A DNA stretch of 51,370 nt from NCBI GenBank assembly GCA_030612505.1, contig JAUWNU010000003.1:1-51370 (forward strand), in the 5' to 3' direction. Under the pieces are notes generated by a model, which ran no database searches, was not told where the DNA came from, and saw nothing but the letters and a program-made list of their open reading frames with translations. A program made the position numbers and the translations under genes. Source of the DNA: Methanomassiliicoccales archaeon. Its GTDB lineage: Archaea; Thermoplasmatota; Thermoplasmata; SG8-5. Positions 1 to 13,388 of this stretch are shown here, in pieces (the stretch's first letter is position 1; the number at the start of each line of letters is the position of its first letter).

Positions 1-1
1 A

Positions 2-3842
<3,841 letters not shown>

Positions 3843-3857
3843 GCAAAAGAAAATAAT

Positions 3858-3880
3858 GAGCTGGTCAATTGGGCCAGCTC
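3858..3880 (+). terminator. Hairpin terminator after icd
   Basis: A perfect 7-bp inverted repeat (GAGCTGG / CCAGCTC) with a 9-base loop lies 15 bases after the icd stop and is followed by a T-rich run (ccttttcatttt). It marks the likely end of the ACL-icd transcript. Confidence 0.6.
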
Positions 3881-3920
3881 ACCTTTTCATTTTAATAATC
3901 TTGTTAATTGTATTTGTCTT

Positions 3921-3971
3921 ATTTCGAGAACTGTACAACAAATCCTTATATACATTTCGAGAAGTGTACAA
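3921..3971 (+). promoter_or_regulatory. Paired 18-bp direct repeats, operator-like
   Basis: ATTTCGAGAACTGTACAA (3921-3938) recurs as ATTTCGAGAAGTGTACAA (3954-3971), 17 of 18 bases identical and start-to-start 33 bp (about three helical turns). Each copy contains the palindromes TTCGAGAA-like and TGTACA. A TATA-like CCTTATATACATT lies between them. Placement upstream of the giant membrane-bound wHTH gene suggests binding sites for a dimeric repressor or activator, possibly that protein itself (inference). Confidence 0.55.
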
Positions 3972-4027
3972 ATCTTTACTTATAACCTCTTTTATATTTA
4001 GTTCAATTAGCAGAGAACTTTCCCTTG

Positions 4028-4036
4028 TTATAAAAA
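4028..4036 (+). promoter_or_regulatory. TATA box for the membrane-tethered regulator
   Basis: TTATAAAAA lies about 50 bases before the chosen start and is followed by GAGGTGA (4070-4076), a good ribosome-binding site. An upstream alternative core promoter is the TATA-like sequence between the 18-bp repeats. Confidence 0.4.
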
Positions 4037-4081
4037 TGAGGAGGCAGTGGGTGCGGAAGCTTCTCTGTTGAGGTGAAGATG

Positions 4082-7000
4082 ATGGATAGGAATCAAGGGA
4101 AGAAAATCTTTGAAATGAAAAGTGTGATATGGATTGTCGCAGGAATGCTGATTATTTTACCCTTTTTTGGAATTATTGGAGCTAATGAGATAGGTCAATC
4201 AACTGTCAATACTATGCCTATAATAGATGTCACAAAGACAGCTCCTGCAACTGCCAACCCCGGCGAGACCATAACCTATACTATTAATTATCAAAATATA
4301 GGGAATGACACTGCGTTTAATGTGACTGTAAATGAATTTTATCCATCTGATATCACATTCGTGGATGCAAATCCTGTCCCTGATGTGGGAATTGATACCT
4401 GGTTCATCGGAACATTGGCATCTGGCGAGTGGGGGGTTATATACATCAATGTCACGATTAACGTAAATGCCATTGGCGTATTGAACAATACGGTCTCTGT
4501 TGATTACACCAACGATACAATGACTCCCTTTGGTCCCGAATACCATAGCGCATTCACGACTATTATAGAATCAGAAATAACTCTCAATGTTACAGTGAAT
4601 AATCCAAATCCGAACCAGGGAGATACAATCACAAAAACGATCACATACGAAAACGTCGGAACAGACATAGCAGACAATGTGGTGATAACAGAAACATACC
4701 CGCCGAATCTGACCTTTATCGGCGCAGTTCCCCCTCCGAGTGCGGGTAATAATGTCTGGATAATTAGCTCTATAGCTCCTGGCGGTAGCGGAATGATTCA
4801 AATCACACTTCAGGTAGGCATGGCTATTCCAAACGGTACTGTACTCACCAACTATGTGACATGCGATTATGACCCCGGTGCCAAGCAGAGCAATGACTCG
4901 GTGGAGATAATTGTTGGAAATGCGACTGGCTCAGTCCACAATATCGACACCGGCGAATACTTCTCCACAATTCAGGAGGCTATTGATGATGCAGACACTC
5001 TGAATGGGCATACAATTGAGGTTGATGCTGGAACTTATTATGAAAACGTGTTTGTGAATAAATCACTGACACTAATTGGTGAAAATAGGGATACGACGAT
5101 TATTGATGGTGGAGGGAGTGGTGATACAATTAATATCACTACGGATTGGGTAAATGTGAGCAGATTTACAATAATTGGTAGTGGCCCTCTTTCATTTGAT
5201 ACCTTCGACTCAGGTCTAGAATCAAAAGGGAACTATACTAGCATATCTGATTGTAAGTTCTCTGAGAACGCTATTGGGATACATTTTACTACCTCTAATC
5301 ATTCGGATGTTGCCAACTGCGAATTATCCCCCGATCATTCAACAGCAATCCGTTTAAATTCCAGTTCTAATATCCTCATAGTAAATTGTAATATTTCTGA
5401 CAACTGGTATGGGGTGGTCTTGGACAATACAAACGCTAGCACAATTGAGAAATGCACCTTACTAAATAACACATATAGTATCTACTTCAAATTTTCGAAT
5501 TACAATACTATCTCCGATTGTCGCCTTCTGGATCAGACTTATGGACTTTATTTTATTTTTTCATCGGGTAATAATATAGTTACTATATGCAACATTTCTG
5601 ATTCTGAGAGGGCTGTGAGCTTTGAGGTAGATAGTTATCAAAACCTCATCTTGAACTCTAGCATCTCAAATGCTTCTTTATATGATTTTCGCATCGGGAC
5701 CGGAGGAGTACTTTTATTGAATACGACATTTAACTCTTCAAAAGTACAAATAACTTCATTATATTCAAATTTGACAGTTCAGTGGTATTTACACATATAT
5801 GTAAACGATTCCTTTGACACTTTAGTTTCTGGGGGCCAGGTAGAGGTGGAGGATATAAATGAAAACCAAGTATTCACAGGAGTAACGGACATATCTGGAT
5901 ACTGTCGTTGGGTAATCTGTACTGAATATACCCAGAATTCTACTACTAAGAAATACTACACCCCTCACAAAGCTCATGTATGGAACACTACGCACCAGGG
6001 ATATGCCTATCCAAACATGGATATTTCAAAGAGGGTCACAGTTACTATCACTCCTTTACCAAAACCCGTCCGTAACATTGACACAGACGAATACTTCAAT
6101 GAAATCCAGGAAGCCATTGATGATTCTGATACTTTGAATGGCCACACAATCGAGGTCAGTGCCGGAACCTATAGTGAGAATGTTTTTGTGAATAAACAGC
6201 TGACTCTTGTTGGTGAAGACAGAAATACAACAACCATAGACGGTGGCGGAGTCGGTGATGTTGTACATGTCTTTGTGGATGGAGTAATTATTTCCGGTTT
6301 TACTATAACAAACAGTGGAAACCCAGGAGATTCAGGCATTTATGTTAACCAAGCTAGTAATTGTCAGTTTTTATACAACAATTTGTGGGACAATTATTAC
6401 GGAATATTAATCGAGTACTGCTCAAATAATACAGTATCTTATTCTAATTTCATTTCAAACGAACACGGCCTAAAATTTGTTGGCACTGTTATGGGCGGCA
6501 TACCTAAATTCAACACAATATCACACAATATATTTGAGAACATTGGCTATGGCTTGTGGTTGTCCCCCTCACAAAACAGTACAATAATTAATAACACCTG
6601 TACCGGCAATAATGTGGGCGTACTATTTCAGGCAGGGTCTAATTACAACACATTTTCAAATAACATTATCTCCTCAAATAGCCAGAATGGTATTTATTTG
6701 GGAGGAGACGCCAATAATACATTTACTAACAATAACATTTCATATAACAACATAGGCGTTAACTTGGAGAACCTGTTTTCAATGTGTAATACTTTTTATC
6801 ACAATAATTTCATAGGCAACACTGTTCACGCACTGGACAATACCGTAAATTATTGGGATAATGGCTACCCCTCTGGCGGAAATTACTGGAGTGATTACAC
6901 TGGCTCGGATGTTTATTCTGGCCCCGGACAGGATATTCCGGGCAGCGATGGCATAGGTGACACGCCTTATCTCGGAATAACTGGTGTTGCAGGAAACCTG

Positions 7001-9772
7001 GACAATTATCCATTATGGCAACCCACGGCAGAGGAAAGGCCAGTGGCAGTGGCAGAACCCAATAGCCAGACAACTTATGTTAGCTTAAGCGTCGGCTTTT
7101 CAGGCAACCTGTCCTTTGATTCTGATGGTTCCATTGTTTCGTACCTATGGAATTTTGGTGATGGAACAACCGGTGCAGGCAGCACCGCCACCCATGTATA
7201 CAATATATCTGGAAACTACACGGTAACCTTGACAGTGATTGACAATGACGGGCTGACAGACACTGACACTTGCATGGTTACTGTATATGGCTTCCAGGCT
7301 CCGGTAGCCATTGCCAGCCCGGATTATCAGATGATACTTAATGGAGAACTCCCTCTTGATGCGGCGATTTTTAATGCTAGCCTGTCCTATGACCCCGACG
7401 GAACCTTAGTCTCTTATCTATGGAATTTCGGTGATGGTCACACCGGTTCAGGAGAATTCACATCCCATGTTTACACGACAACCGGAAATTATACTGTGAC
7501 TTTGACTGTAACGGACAATGATGGCCTCACCGACACCGATACCTGCATTGTAAGCGTAGTCGGAGTGCAGCCGCCAGTCTCCATTGTGAAACCTGCATAC
7601 CAGGAAGTTGGAATCGGAGAAAATGCCACATTCTATTGCAAGGACTCCTATGACCCGGACGGCGTAATCCTGACATTTGAGTGGGCTTTCGGGGATGGTG
7701 AAATCTTTACCTCCACTTTATTCAGCAACGTGAACCATTCCTACAATGTCTCTGGAAATTACTCAGTAACATTAATGGTCTATGACAATGACGGGTTCAA
7801 TGACACCGATACTTGTACAGTGCGTGTAATTGGTATTCAGGTTCCAGTGGCAGTTGCGGCTCCTGATGCCCAGGAAATAATGGTCGATGAAAACGCATAT
7901 TTCTTCGCTAATCAATCCTTTGATATGGATGGCATAATCACAGGCTATTACTGGAACTACGGTGACGGCCACACTGGAACTGGCATCGCAGTGAATCACA
8001 GCTATTCGACATCCGGCTTTTACACAGTCATACTAACCGTGATGGACAATGACGGTCTCACTGGCACCACAATATGTTATGTGAATGTAACTGGCCTGAG
8101 CATACCTGTGGCCATAATAGAGCCAAGCTATCAAGAATGGCAGATAGGCGAAGTAGCGATATTTGATGGAAATCTTTCCTATGACCCTGACGGTGTGATA
8201 GTGACATATGAGTGGGACTTCGGGGATGGTCAGACCGGGATTGGTCCGATACAGGCCCACATTTACTCTTTACCTGGAAATTATACGGTGACCCTTACGG
8301 TTACTGACAATGATGGACAGACAGATACTGACACCAGCATAGTAATAATCATAGATTCCGCTCCGCCGGCGATATATGATGTCATGGTGGCACCGTCCGA
8401 ACCTAATAACAGGGCCAGAATTACGATACTATGCAGGGTCACTGACAATGTGGATATTGCCTCGGTCACACTTTCCTATCTCCACAATGGCACAGACTGG
8501 GTAACACTTCCAATGGCCAATGATGTATCCCAAGTATATCATGTGATATTCGGCCCGGTGAATCAGAATTTCACTTTCTATATCAATGTCACGGACACCA
8601 GTGGAAATGTGGCCTCCTATTCGGATGATGTGGTGGTCAGAACAGTTACGATAGAAACTACAGGGGAAGTTCCAGATGATGTAGGAAGTGGCTCAGAGGT
8701 TCATATCACAGGAACTGTATACGTGGATGGCGAGCTTAATGGAACTGGCTTCACAATTGTCATTCTCATTGACGGCGAAATTGTTGATAGTTGTGTTGTA
8801 CAGGAGGATGGAAGTTATAGCCTAGCCTTCATCCTACCTTCAGGAGGTTCTGCTGATTCTGTCCTTGAGATACAGTTACTGGACACTATCAGTGGGGAGG
8901 TGCTGCCCATAAGTTCATTTATCATTCCGGGAGAACAGCCGTTCCCATGGTTTATGATAATGATCGGTTCGATAATCTGTGCCTCTGCGGCTCTTGGTCT
9001 GGCCACCGAAGTTGGGAAGTTCAGTATATTGCTCTTTTTCCTGCCATTGTACACGAAGCTGAAGAAGGACGAGGTACTGGACACTTACACCAGGGGAAAG
9101 ATTCACGGTTACATCATGGCAAATCCCGGAGAACATTACAATGCTATAAAGAGGGCTCTTGGAATGAATAATGGCTCTCTGGCCTATCATCTTAATGTTC
9201 TCGAGAAAGAGGATTTAGTCAAGTCCAAAACTAATGGAATGTACAAGAGATTCTATCCCAAGGACATGATTCTCCCCAATGGGGGTCCCATATATCTCAC
9301 TGAAGCTCAGAAACTCATAATCAAGAACATCGAAGAAACACCTGGCATATCTCAGAAGGACATTGCCGCATTGCTGGGCATCAGTGCTTCCACTGTCAAC
9401 TATCACATAACCAGATTGGTTGAGATGAACGCGGTGAGAACCGAGAGAAAAGGAATTGGTGTGAAATATTACAAAACCCCCATGTCCCTTGACCATTTTG
9501 TGGCAGTAACATCTGCCCCGTCTCACCCTCCTGCGCAGCCAATGCCAGAAGAGCCACAATCGAAAGCAGTGGAGAGTATTGACTGCCCAAACTGTGAAAT
9601 GTTAATAGAGCCAGACATGAAGAATTGTCCATTTTGCGACCATACTCTGGAATCAGAGGACCCGGAAACCCAGAAAAAAAGGGAATTCCTTGAAAGGTTG
9701 GATAAGGCCTACAAGGAAGGAAGGATATCCGAATCTGCATATCAGAAAAACAGGGAAAAGTTTGGAAGTTGA
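4082..9772 (+). CDS. Giant membrane-tethered one-component regulator (DUF11, beta-helix, PKD, TM, double wHTH, zinc ribbon)
   Basis: About 1,896 residues. An N-terminal hydrophobic signal/anchor (~10-35) is followed by two DUF11-type repeats (~45-270). Two parallel beta-helix modules follow (~285-560 and ~660-960), each opening with a near-identical cap (IQEAIDD, DTLNGHTIEV, ENVFVNK). Five PKD repeats (~985-1425, each with WNFGDG-like and TVTLTV motifs) and two Ig-like segments come next. The transmembrane segment is FPWFMIMIGSIICASAALGL (~1620-1640). The cytoplasmic part has winged helix 1 (GKIHGYIMANPGEHYNAIKR), winged helix 2 (GISQKDIAALLGISASTVNY) and a CPNC-x11-CPFC zinc ribbon (~1835). 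Such a layout would couple an extracellular ligand, probably glycan or surface, directly to DNA binding; this role is inferred from architecture. GAGGTGA at 4070-4076 favours ATG 4082 over GTG 4073. The PKD-rich exterior could also act in adhesion. Confidence 0.88.
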   Translation: MDRNQGKKIFEMKSVIWIVAGMLIILPFFGIIGANEIGQSTVNTMPIIDVTKTAPATANPGETITYTINYQNIGNDTAFNVTVNEFYPSDITFVDANPVPDVGIDTWFIGTLASGEWGVIYINVTINVNAIGVLNNTVSVDYTNDTMTPFGPEYHSAFTTIIESEITLNVTVNNPNPNQGDTITKTITYENVGTDIADNVVITETYPPNLTFIGAVPPPSAGNNVWIISSIAPGGSGMIQITLQVGMAIPNGTVLTNYVTCDYDPGAKQSNDSVEIIVGNATGSVHNIDTGEYFSTIQEAIDDADTLNGHTIEVDAGTYYENVFVNKSLTLIGENRDTTIIDGGGSGDTINITTDWVNVSRFTIIGSGPLSFDTFDSGLESKGNYTSISDCKFSENAIGIHFTTSNHSDVANCELSPDHSTAIRLNSSSNILIVNCNISDNWYGVVLDNTNASTIEKCTLLNNTYSIYFKFSNYNTISDCRLLDQTYGLYFIFSSGNNIVTICNISDSERAVSFEVDSYQNLILNSSISNASLYDFRIGTGGVLLLNTTFNSSKVQITSLYSNLTVQWYLHIYVNDSFDTLVSGGQVEVEDINENQVFTGVTDISGYCRWVICTEYTQNSTTKKYYTPHKAHVWNTTHQGYAYPNMDISKRVTVTITPLPKPVRNIDTDEYFNEIQEAIDDSDTLNGHTIEVSAGTYSENVFVNKQLTLVGEDRNTTTIDGGGVGDVVHVFVDGVIISGFTITNSGNPGDSGIYVNQASNCQFLYNNLWDNYYGILIEYCSNNTVSYSNFISNEHGLKFVGTVMGGIPKFNTISHNIFENIGYGLWLSPSQNSTIINNTCTGNNVGVLFQAGSNYNTFSNNIISSNSQNGIYLGGDANNTFTNNNISYNNIGVNLENLFSMCNTFYHNNFIGNTVHALDNTVNYWDNGYPSGGNYWSDYTGSDVYSGPGQDIPGSDGIGDTPYLGITGVAGNLDNYPLWQPTAEERPVAVAEPNSQTTYVSLSVGFSGNLSFDSDGSIVSYLWNFGDGTTGAGSTATHVYNISGNYTVTLTVIDNDGLTDTDTCMVTVYGFQAPVAIASPDYQMILNGELPLDAAIFNASLSYDPDGTLVSYLWNFGDGHTGSGEFTSHVYTTTGNYTVTLTVTDNDGLTDTDTCIVSVVGVQPPVSIVKPAYQEVGIGENATFYCKDSYDPDGVILTFEWAFGDGEIFTSTLFSNVNHSYNVSGNYSVTLMVYDNDGFNDTDTCTVRVIGIQVPVAVAAPDAQEIMVDENAYFFANQSFDMDGIITGYYWNYGDGHTGTGIAVNHSYSTSGFYTVILTVMDNDGLTGTTICYVNVTGLSIPVAIIEPSYQEWQIGEVAIFDGNLSYDPDGVIVTYEWDFGDGQTGIGPIQAHIYSLPGNYTVTLTVTDNDGQTDTDTSIVIIIDSAPPAIYDVMVAPSEPNNRARITILCRVTDNVDIASVTLSYLHNGTDWVTLPMANDVSQVYHVIFGPVNQNFTFYINVTDTSGNVASYSDDVVVRTVTIETTGEVPDDVGSGSEVHITGTVYVDGELNGTGFTIVILIDGEIVDSCVVQEDGSYSLAFILPSGGSADSVLEIQLLDTISGEVLPISSFIIPGEQPFPWFMIMIGSIICASAALGLATEVGKFSILLFFLPLYTKLKKDEVLDTYTRGKIHGYIMANPGEHYNAIKRALGMNNGSLAYHLNVLEKEDLVKSKTNGMYKRFYPKDMILPNGGPIYLTEAQKLIIKNIEETPGISQKDIAALLGISASTVNYHITRLVEMNAVRTERKGIGVKYYKTPMSLDHFVAVTSAPSHPPAQPMPEEPQSKAVESIDCPNCEMLIEPDMKNCPFCDHTLESEDPETQKKREFLERLDKAYKEGRISESAYQKNREKFGS

Positions 9773-9821
9773 ACGTGATTTCGGGAAAACCATTAATATT
9801 ACTGCCAGCCATATCTGGTTC

Positions 9822-10856
9822 GTGACCAGCAAAGGCCTTGAGAAGAAAGCCAAGCTTCTGGAAATAGGGGAGATTTATATTCCCAGGGAGGTAAACATGC
9901 CTTGTTTTGCAAGCCGTTCCACTGCAGGTCCGGATGCTGGCGCCTCTTCCTATGCTTTCATTTTTGAGGATATGCGAATAAAGCTTGAGACAACAAAGAA
10001 CCATGACGCAGCTTTGAGGCTGGTTCAGAACAATGATAATTTCAGCATATTTCTGGACACTGATAAATACATCGAGGATGTGAAGGTCTTACCTCTACTG
10101 GCCCATGCTCCCAATCAGACTTTTATGAACTTAAGCAGCAAATGCATAATGAACTGCGCTTTCTGCACAACTGTGGAACTCCTTAGAGGCAATGGCGGAG
10201 ATATGACCACTGAACGTGTGCTAAAAATAATCCGCATAAATGCCAAGCACCCAAGTTTCGAAGCTATTGCCCTGACCAGCGGCATTCCAGACTCAGTTGC
10301 CGAAACAAATATGCGAATGGTGGATATGATTAAAGCAATAAGAGCTGAATTCCCTAATGTCCCAATAGGTGCAGAGGCCTATTTCGAAGATGTCCAGTGC
10401 ATACAGCGAATGAAGGATGCCGGTGCCGATGAGATAAAGATAAACATAGAGACATGGCCCCTGGACCTGTTCAAGAAAATATGCCCCAATAGAGACCGCG
10501 ATAAAACACTGGCAGCCCTGGAAGAAGCCGTCAAAATATTCGGAAGAAACAAGGTTCAGACCAATTTCATCATCGGTCTGGGGGAAACAGATGATGACAT
10601 AATCGATGCCCTGAAAAAGCTCAGCCACATGGGCGTGGTGGTGAATATCAGAGGCATAAGGCTTGGAAATCTTAATCGGGAAAGGCTGGAAAAGGCACTT
10701 GGCAAGGTTCCCCAGAGAGTTTCAGCAGAGCGATTGATAAAGCTGGCCAAGGTCCATAGAAATATTCTGGAAATGAACCATCTGACAACTGATAGTTTCA
10801 AAACAATGTGCTTTTCCTGTGAATGCTGTGATATAATGCCTATGCAGGATTTATAA
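9822..10856 (+). CDS. Radical SAM protein, biotin/lipoyl-synthase-related
   Basis: 344 residues from GTG 9822. The radical-SAM [4Fe-4S] motif is CIMNCAFC (C-x3-C-x2-C), followed by TSGIPDS and an SPASM-free barrel with GLGETDDDIIDAL. Extra cysteines near the C-terminus (MCFSCECCD) could hold an auxiliary cluster. The N-terminal block KLLEIGEIYIP...SRSTAGPDAG looks conserved, which argues against starting at the ATG at 9897 despite its good ribosome-binding site. A TATA-like AATATTA lies about 26 bases before GTG 9822, fitting a leaderless transcript. An open frame extends upstream to 9690 but overlaps the preceding gene. It resembles the archaeal biotin-synthase-related group; the substrate is unknown. 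Confidence 0.75.
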   Translation: MTSKGLEKKAKLLEIGEIYIPREVNMPCFASRSTAGPDAGASSYAFIFEDMRIKLETTKNHDAALRLVQNNDNFSIFLDTDKYIEDVKVLPLLAHAPNQTFMNLSSKCIMNCAFCTTVELLRGNGGDMTTERVLKIIRINAKHPSFEAIALTSGIPDSVAETNMRMVDMIKAIRAEFPNVPIGAEAYFEDVQCIQRMKDAGADEIKINIETWPLDLFKKICPNRDRDKTLAALEEAVKIFGRNKVQTNFIIGLGETDDDIIDALKKLSHMGVVVNIRGIRLGNLNRERLEKALGKVPQRVSAERLIKLAKVHRNILEMNHLTTDSFKTMCFSCECCDIMPMQDL

Positions 10857-10897
10857 GTGCTTTTTCTTTGAGGCTCAGAACTGCGCTGGCTTACCCT

Positions 10898-11126
10898 CCG
10901 CAATCGTTTATTTTACGCAAGTGTGATTGCGGGCCTATGATATTCTACTAGCATATTGCTTTCAGTCATACCAGGTAGGGTTCTACATTAGTTTTTATTT
11001 AGACATCGAACCCAACAATTGTTTTCAGGTTGTTTCGAGCAGTATGGCATTAGATTTAAGTTGAATATGTTGCCATGCCATTGTCGAATTCTCTGTTTGG
11101 ACTATTATGTAAGGCGAATTCAACTT
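10898..11126 (+). repeat. Dispersed 229-bp repeat, copy 1
   Basis: This segment is matched along its whole length, with scattered substitutions, by 36683-36910. Shared blocks include the CCGCAAT stem, GATATT, TTCTACATTA, AGTATGGCATT, ATGTTGCCATGCCATTGTCGAAT and a terminal ATTCAACT. Two stems are visible: CCGCAATC/GATTGCGG (10898-10905 with 10925-10932) and ATGGCAT/ATGCCAT (11044-11050 with 11075-11081). It fills the space between two convergent genes. No terminal inverted repeats or coding frame are seen. A MITE remnant, a structured RNA or a 3'-end element are all possible. Confidence 0.8.
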
Positions 11127-13074
11127 ACCAGTCTATTATCCATATCGTGTCTGCCGGCACGTGAACCCAATACCCTTCACCAGGCTTCATAATATAGGTT
11201 GCTTCAACCTCATCAATCAGATACGGTGAGCTTGCATTGAAAACCTCTACACGGTCTGCACCAGTGCCCCACAAAGCGTTTCCTACAGTTTCTGTGTTCA
11301 GTGAGGGATAACTAACAAGATTCCAACCAGCATGTAGATTGATAGTAGTGGAGGATGGTAAAACACCGCTTACTGTTAAGGTCACATTCGGCTCGGTGAT
11401 GTTAATCCAGAAGCCCATAGTGTTATCGATGTCAGCCAAGTCATTGGTTGAAGCACCTACACGATAGGTCTTCCAGGGGTCGGCACTATCAGTATTGTCA
11501 TGATATTTCACAACATTCCATTTGCCAGTAATGTTCTCCAGAACTTTATCTATTGATTCGTCTCTTTGAATCAATGGTGTTGAAATCAAGTTCCAGCCAG
11601 GGGATAAAGGTATACTGAATATCTGAGGTGGCATCCAGGGTTTTATAAATGGATAATTGTCTTGGCTATCTCCGTCAATTATGTATGGCGTATCTCCAAT
11701 TCCATCTGATGGGGGTACATCTTGGGTTGCTGTGCTATTGAAGTCCACGCCATTGTAATCAGACCAGTAGTTCCCACCATCTGGATAGCCGTTGTCCCAA
11801 AAATTGACATTATCGTCAAATGCCTGGATTGTATTATTGATTATATTGTTAAAGAAGATAAGATTGTTGACTGAGGTCATGAGGTGGAAGCCAATGACGT
11901 TCGAAAATATTGTGTTGTTGGTGATAGTGTTGTTAAGGGAAGCATAGAGACCAAGCCCATAATTGTTGTTTGATGCGGAATTGTTGATTATCGTATTGTT
12001 ATTTGACCATCCGATATCAATGCCATTTCCCGTGTTCGGAACATCGTTATTTGCGATTCTATTATTATTTGAATACCCAAGAGAAATGCCGACCTCATTA
12101 TTCCACGATACCGTATTATTACTGAGAATATTGTTATCAGAAAATGTCATACGTATGCCAACGTCGCCGTCAGATATGGTATTATTAGCAATAATATTAC
12201 CATCCGAAATATCAAGGCTGAAGACAATGGATGTATTTCCAGACATTCCACCTGAAACAGTGTTGGTGATGATAGAATTGTTATTGGATGAGGAAAGAAA
12301 AATCCCAGATTTATTGACAAAATTATTCATAATAATATTATCATTTGCAGATGAAAGGTAAATGCCAATATTAACATTCGAGAAAGCTGAGTTGTTTGTC
12401 AGCGTATTGTTGCTGGATTGGATAAGAAAAATGCCCCTGCCGTTCAAGGAAACGTTGTTATTGGATATGGTATTGTAGTTGGAGCGTCCGATGCTGCTGA
12501 TGGCAAATCCAAGATAAATGCCTTCAAAGTTATTCAAGGCGGTATTGTTGGTAATTGTAATATTGAGAGATGAGGCAAGGGCTATTCCACTATGGTCGTT
12601 AAATGATGCAGTGTTGTTGTTGATATTATTGTCATGACATTCGTAAATGTATATTCCATAACCATTATTCGAGGCGATGTTATTCCATAAAGTGCCATTC
12701 ATGACATTATTCATAGCAAATCCAGAGTTAGGGTGGTATGGTGCAAGACCAAATCCTCTGGCATTGTAGAGAGAGCAGTTTCTTATCACGAAATGCTCGG
12801 TCGTATTTCCAACGTAGATACAATAACCATATCCAGTTCCATTAATTTCGTAATTCTCAATTATCCAAGGGCTGATGAGACTTCCATCCCCGGAAGTTGC
12901 AATACCAGGGAAATCAGCATTGGAATCAATTCTGATTGGTGCATGGGGGGTGTAGTTTATTCTATTGGTATCTTCTGGTATTTCGCCAGTAGTCAAAGAT
13001 AAAGGCATAACCAAGCTTAAAAATACAAAAAATGCGACTGCACCCACAACCTTGGAACTGTGCTTGCTTCCCAT
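11125..13074 (-). CDS. Secreted NosD-like right-handed beta-helix protein
   Basis: 649 residues. An N-terminal signal peptide (VVGAVAFFVFLSLVMPLSL) is followed by the GDGSLISPWIIENYEING entry motif. About 15 short beta-helix rungs rich in NN and NNTI/NNTV follow (~75-430), then the closing module WDNGYPDGGNYWSDY...SDGIGDTPYI. The same closing module occurs in the 4082-9772 protein. The C-terminal ~170 residues contain two GWNL(I/V)S repeats and end in GEGYWVHVPADTIWIIDW. I recognise this kind of tail from other Thermoplasmatota secreted proteins, and it may be a surface-sorting or attachment domain (inference). It is likely extracellular and carbohydrate-related. The gene stands alone with its own TATA box. 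Confidence 0.85.
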   Translation of the reverse strand: MGSKHSSKVVGAVAFFVFLSLVMPLSLTTGEIPEDTNRINYTPHAPIRIDSNADFPGIATSGDGSLISPWIIENYEINGTGYGYCIYVGNTTEHFVIRNCSLYNARGFGLAPYHPNSGFAMNNVMNGTLWNNIASNNGYGIYIYECHDNNINNNTASFNDHSGIALASSLNITITNNTALNNFEGIYLGFAISSIGRSNYNTISNNNVSLNGRGIFLIQSSNNTLTNNSAFSNVNIGIYLSSANDNIIMNNFVNKSGIFLSSSNNNSIITNTVSGGMSGNTSIVFSLDISDGNIIANNTISDGDVGIRMTFSDNNILSNNTVSWNNEVGISLGYSNNNRIANNDVPNTGNGIDIGWSNNNTIINNSASNNNYGLGLYASLNNTITNNTIFSNVIGFHLMTSVNNLIFFNNIINNTIQAFDDNVNFWDNGYPDGGNYWSDYNGVDFNSTATQDVPPSDGIGDTPYIIDGDSQDNYPFIKPWMPPQIFSIPLSPGWNLISTPLIQRDESIDKVLENITGKWNVVKYHDNTDSADPWKTYRVGASTNDLADIDNTMGFWINITEPNVTLTVSGVLPSSTTINLHAGWNLVSYPSLNTETVGNALWGTGADRVEVFNASSPYLIDEVEATYIMKPGEGYWVHVPADTIWIIDW

Positions 13075-13107
13075 TATCCAATCTCCATAGAAAAGATTCT
13101 CATGATA

Positions 13108-13135
13108 CTATATAAATCTATAGTGGTTATAACCA
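13108..13135 (-). promoter_or_regulatory. TATA box plus 12-bp palindrome upstream of the beta-helix gene
   Basis: On the minus strand TTTATATAG (13108-13116) sits about 35 bases before the ATG at 13074. Immediately upstream is the perfect palindrome TGGTTATAACCA (13124-13135). Its position next to the TATA box suits an operator for a dimeric regulator. Confidence 0.5.
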
Positions 13136-13271
13136 TTAAATAATCAACATGGGCATTACTAACAATAATGCTATTATGATTGAAGCCCACAGTTTTTCTC
13201 TCATCAATAGTGAAATGAAGTTACTGGCGTTTAATTGTTTTGGTTATGGTACTAATTAATCCTTTCATTCC

Positions 13272-13300
13272 AAAAATGATCGTCGTGCACCGTCATTTTT
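13272..13300 (-). terminator. Hairpin downstream of tfs
   Basis: An 8-bp perfect inverted repeat AAAAATGA / TCATTTTT with a 13-base loop lies about 90 bases past the tfs stop on its transcribed strand. It is a plausible terminator for the wecB-wecC-tfs transcript. The rest of 13136-13388 shows no gene. Confidence 0.4.
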
Positions 13301-13388
13301 CGTTAAGCTGGCGTAATAACGACAGCTTTGGAAAAATAGGTCGTACGACTGCCTCACAGTTGAAGTATTCTGGCACAGCCAGATAACT

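Noticed and set aside
9690-9821. N-terminal extension of the radical-SAM protein
   Set aside because: It overlaps the end of the preceding gene in another frame and has no family-like sequence; the TATA spacing supports GTG 9822.
9396-10004. 202-aa minus-strand ORF
   Set aside because: Antisense to the strongly supported wHTH/zinc-ribbon coding region and the radical-SAM gene.
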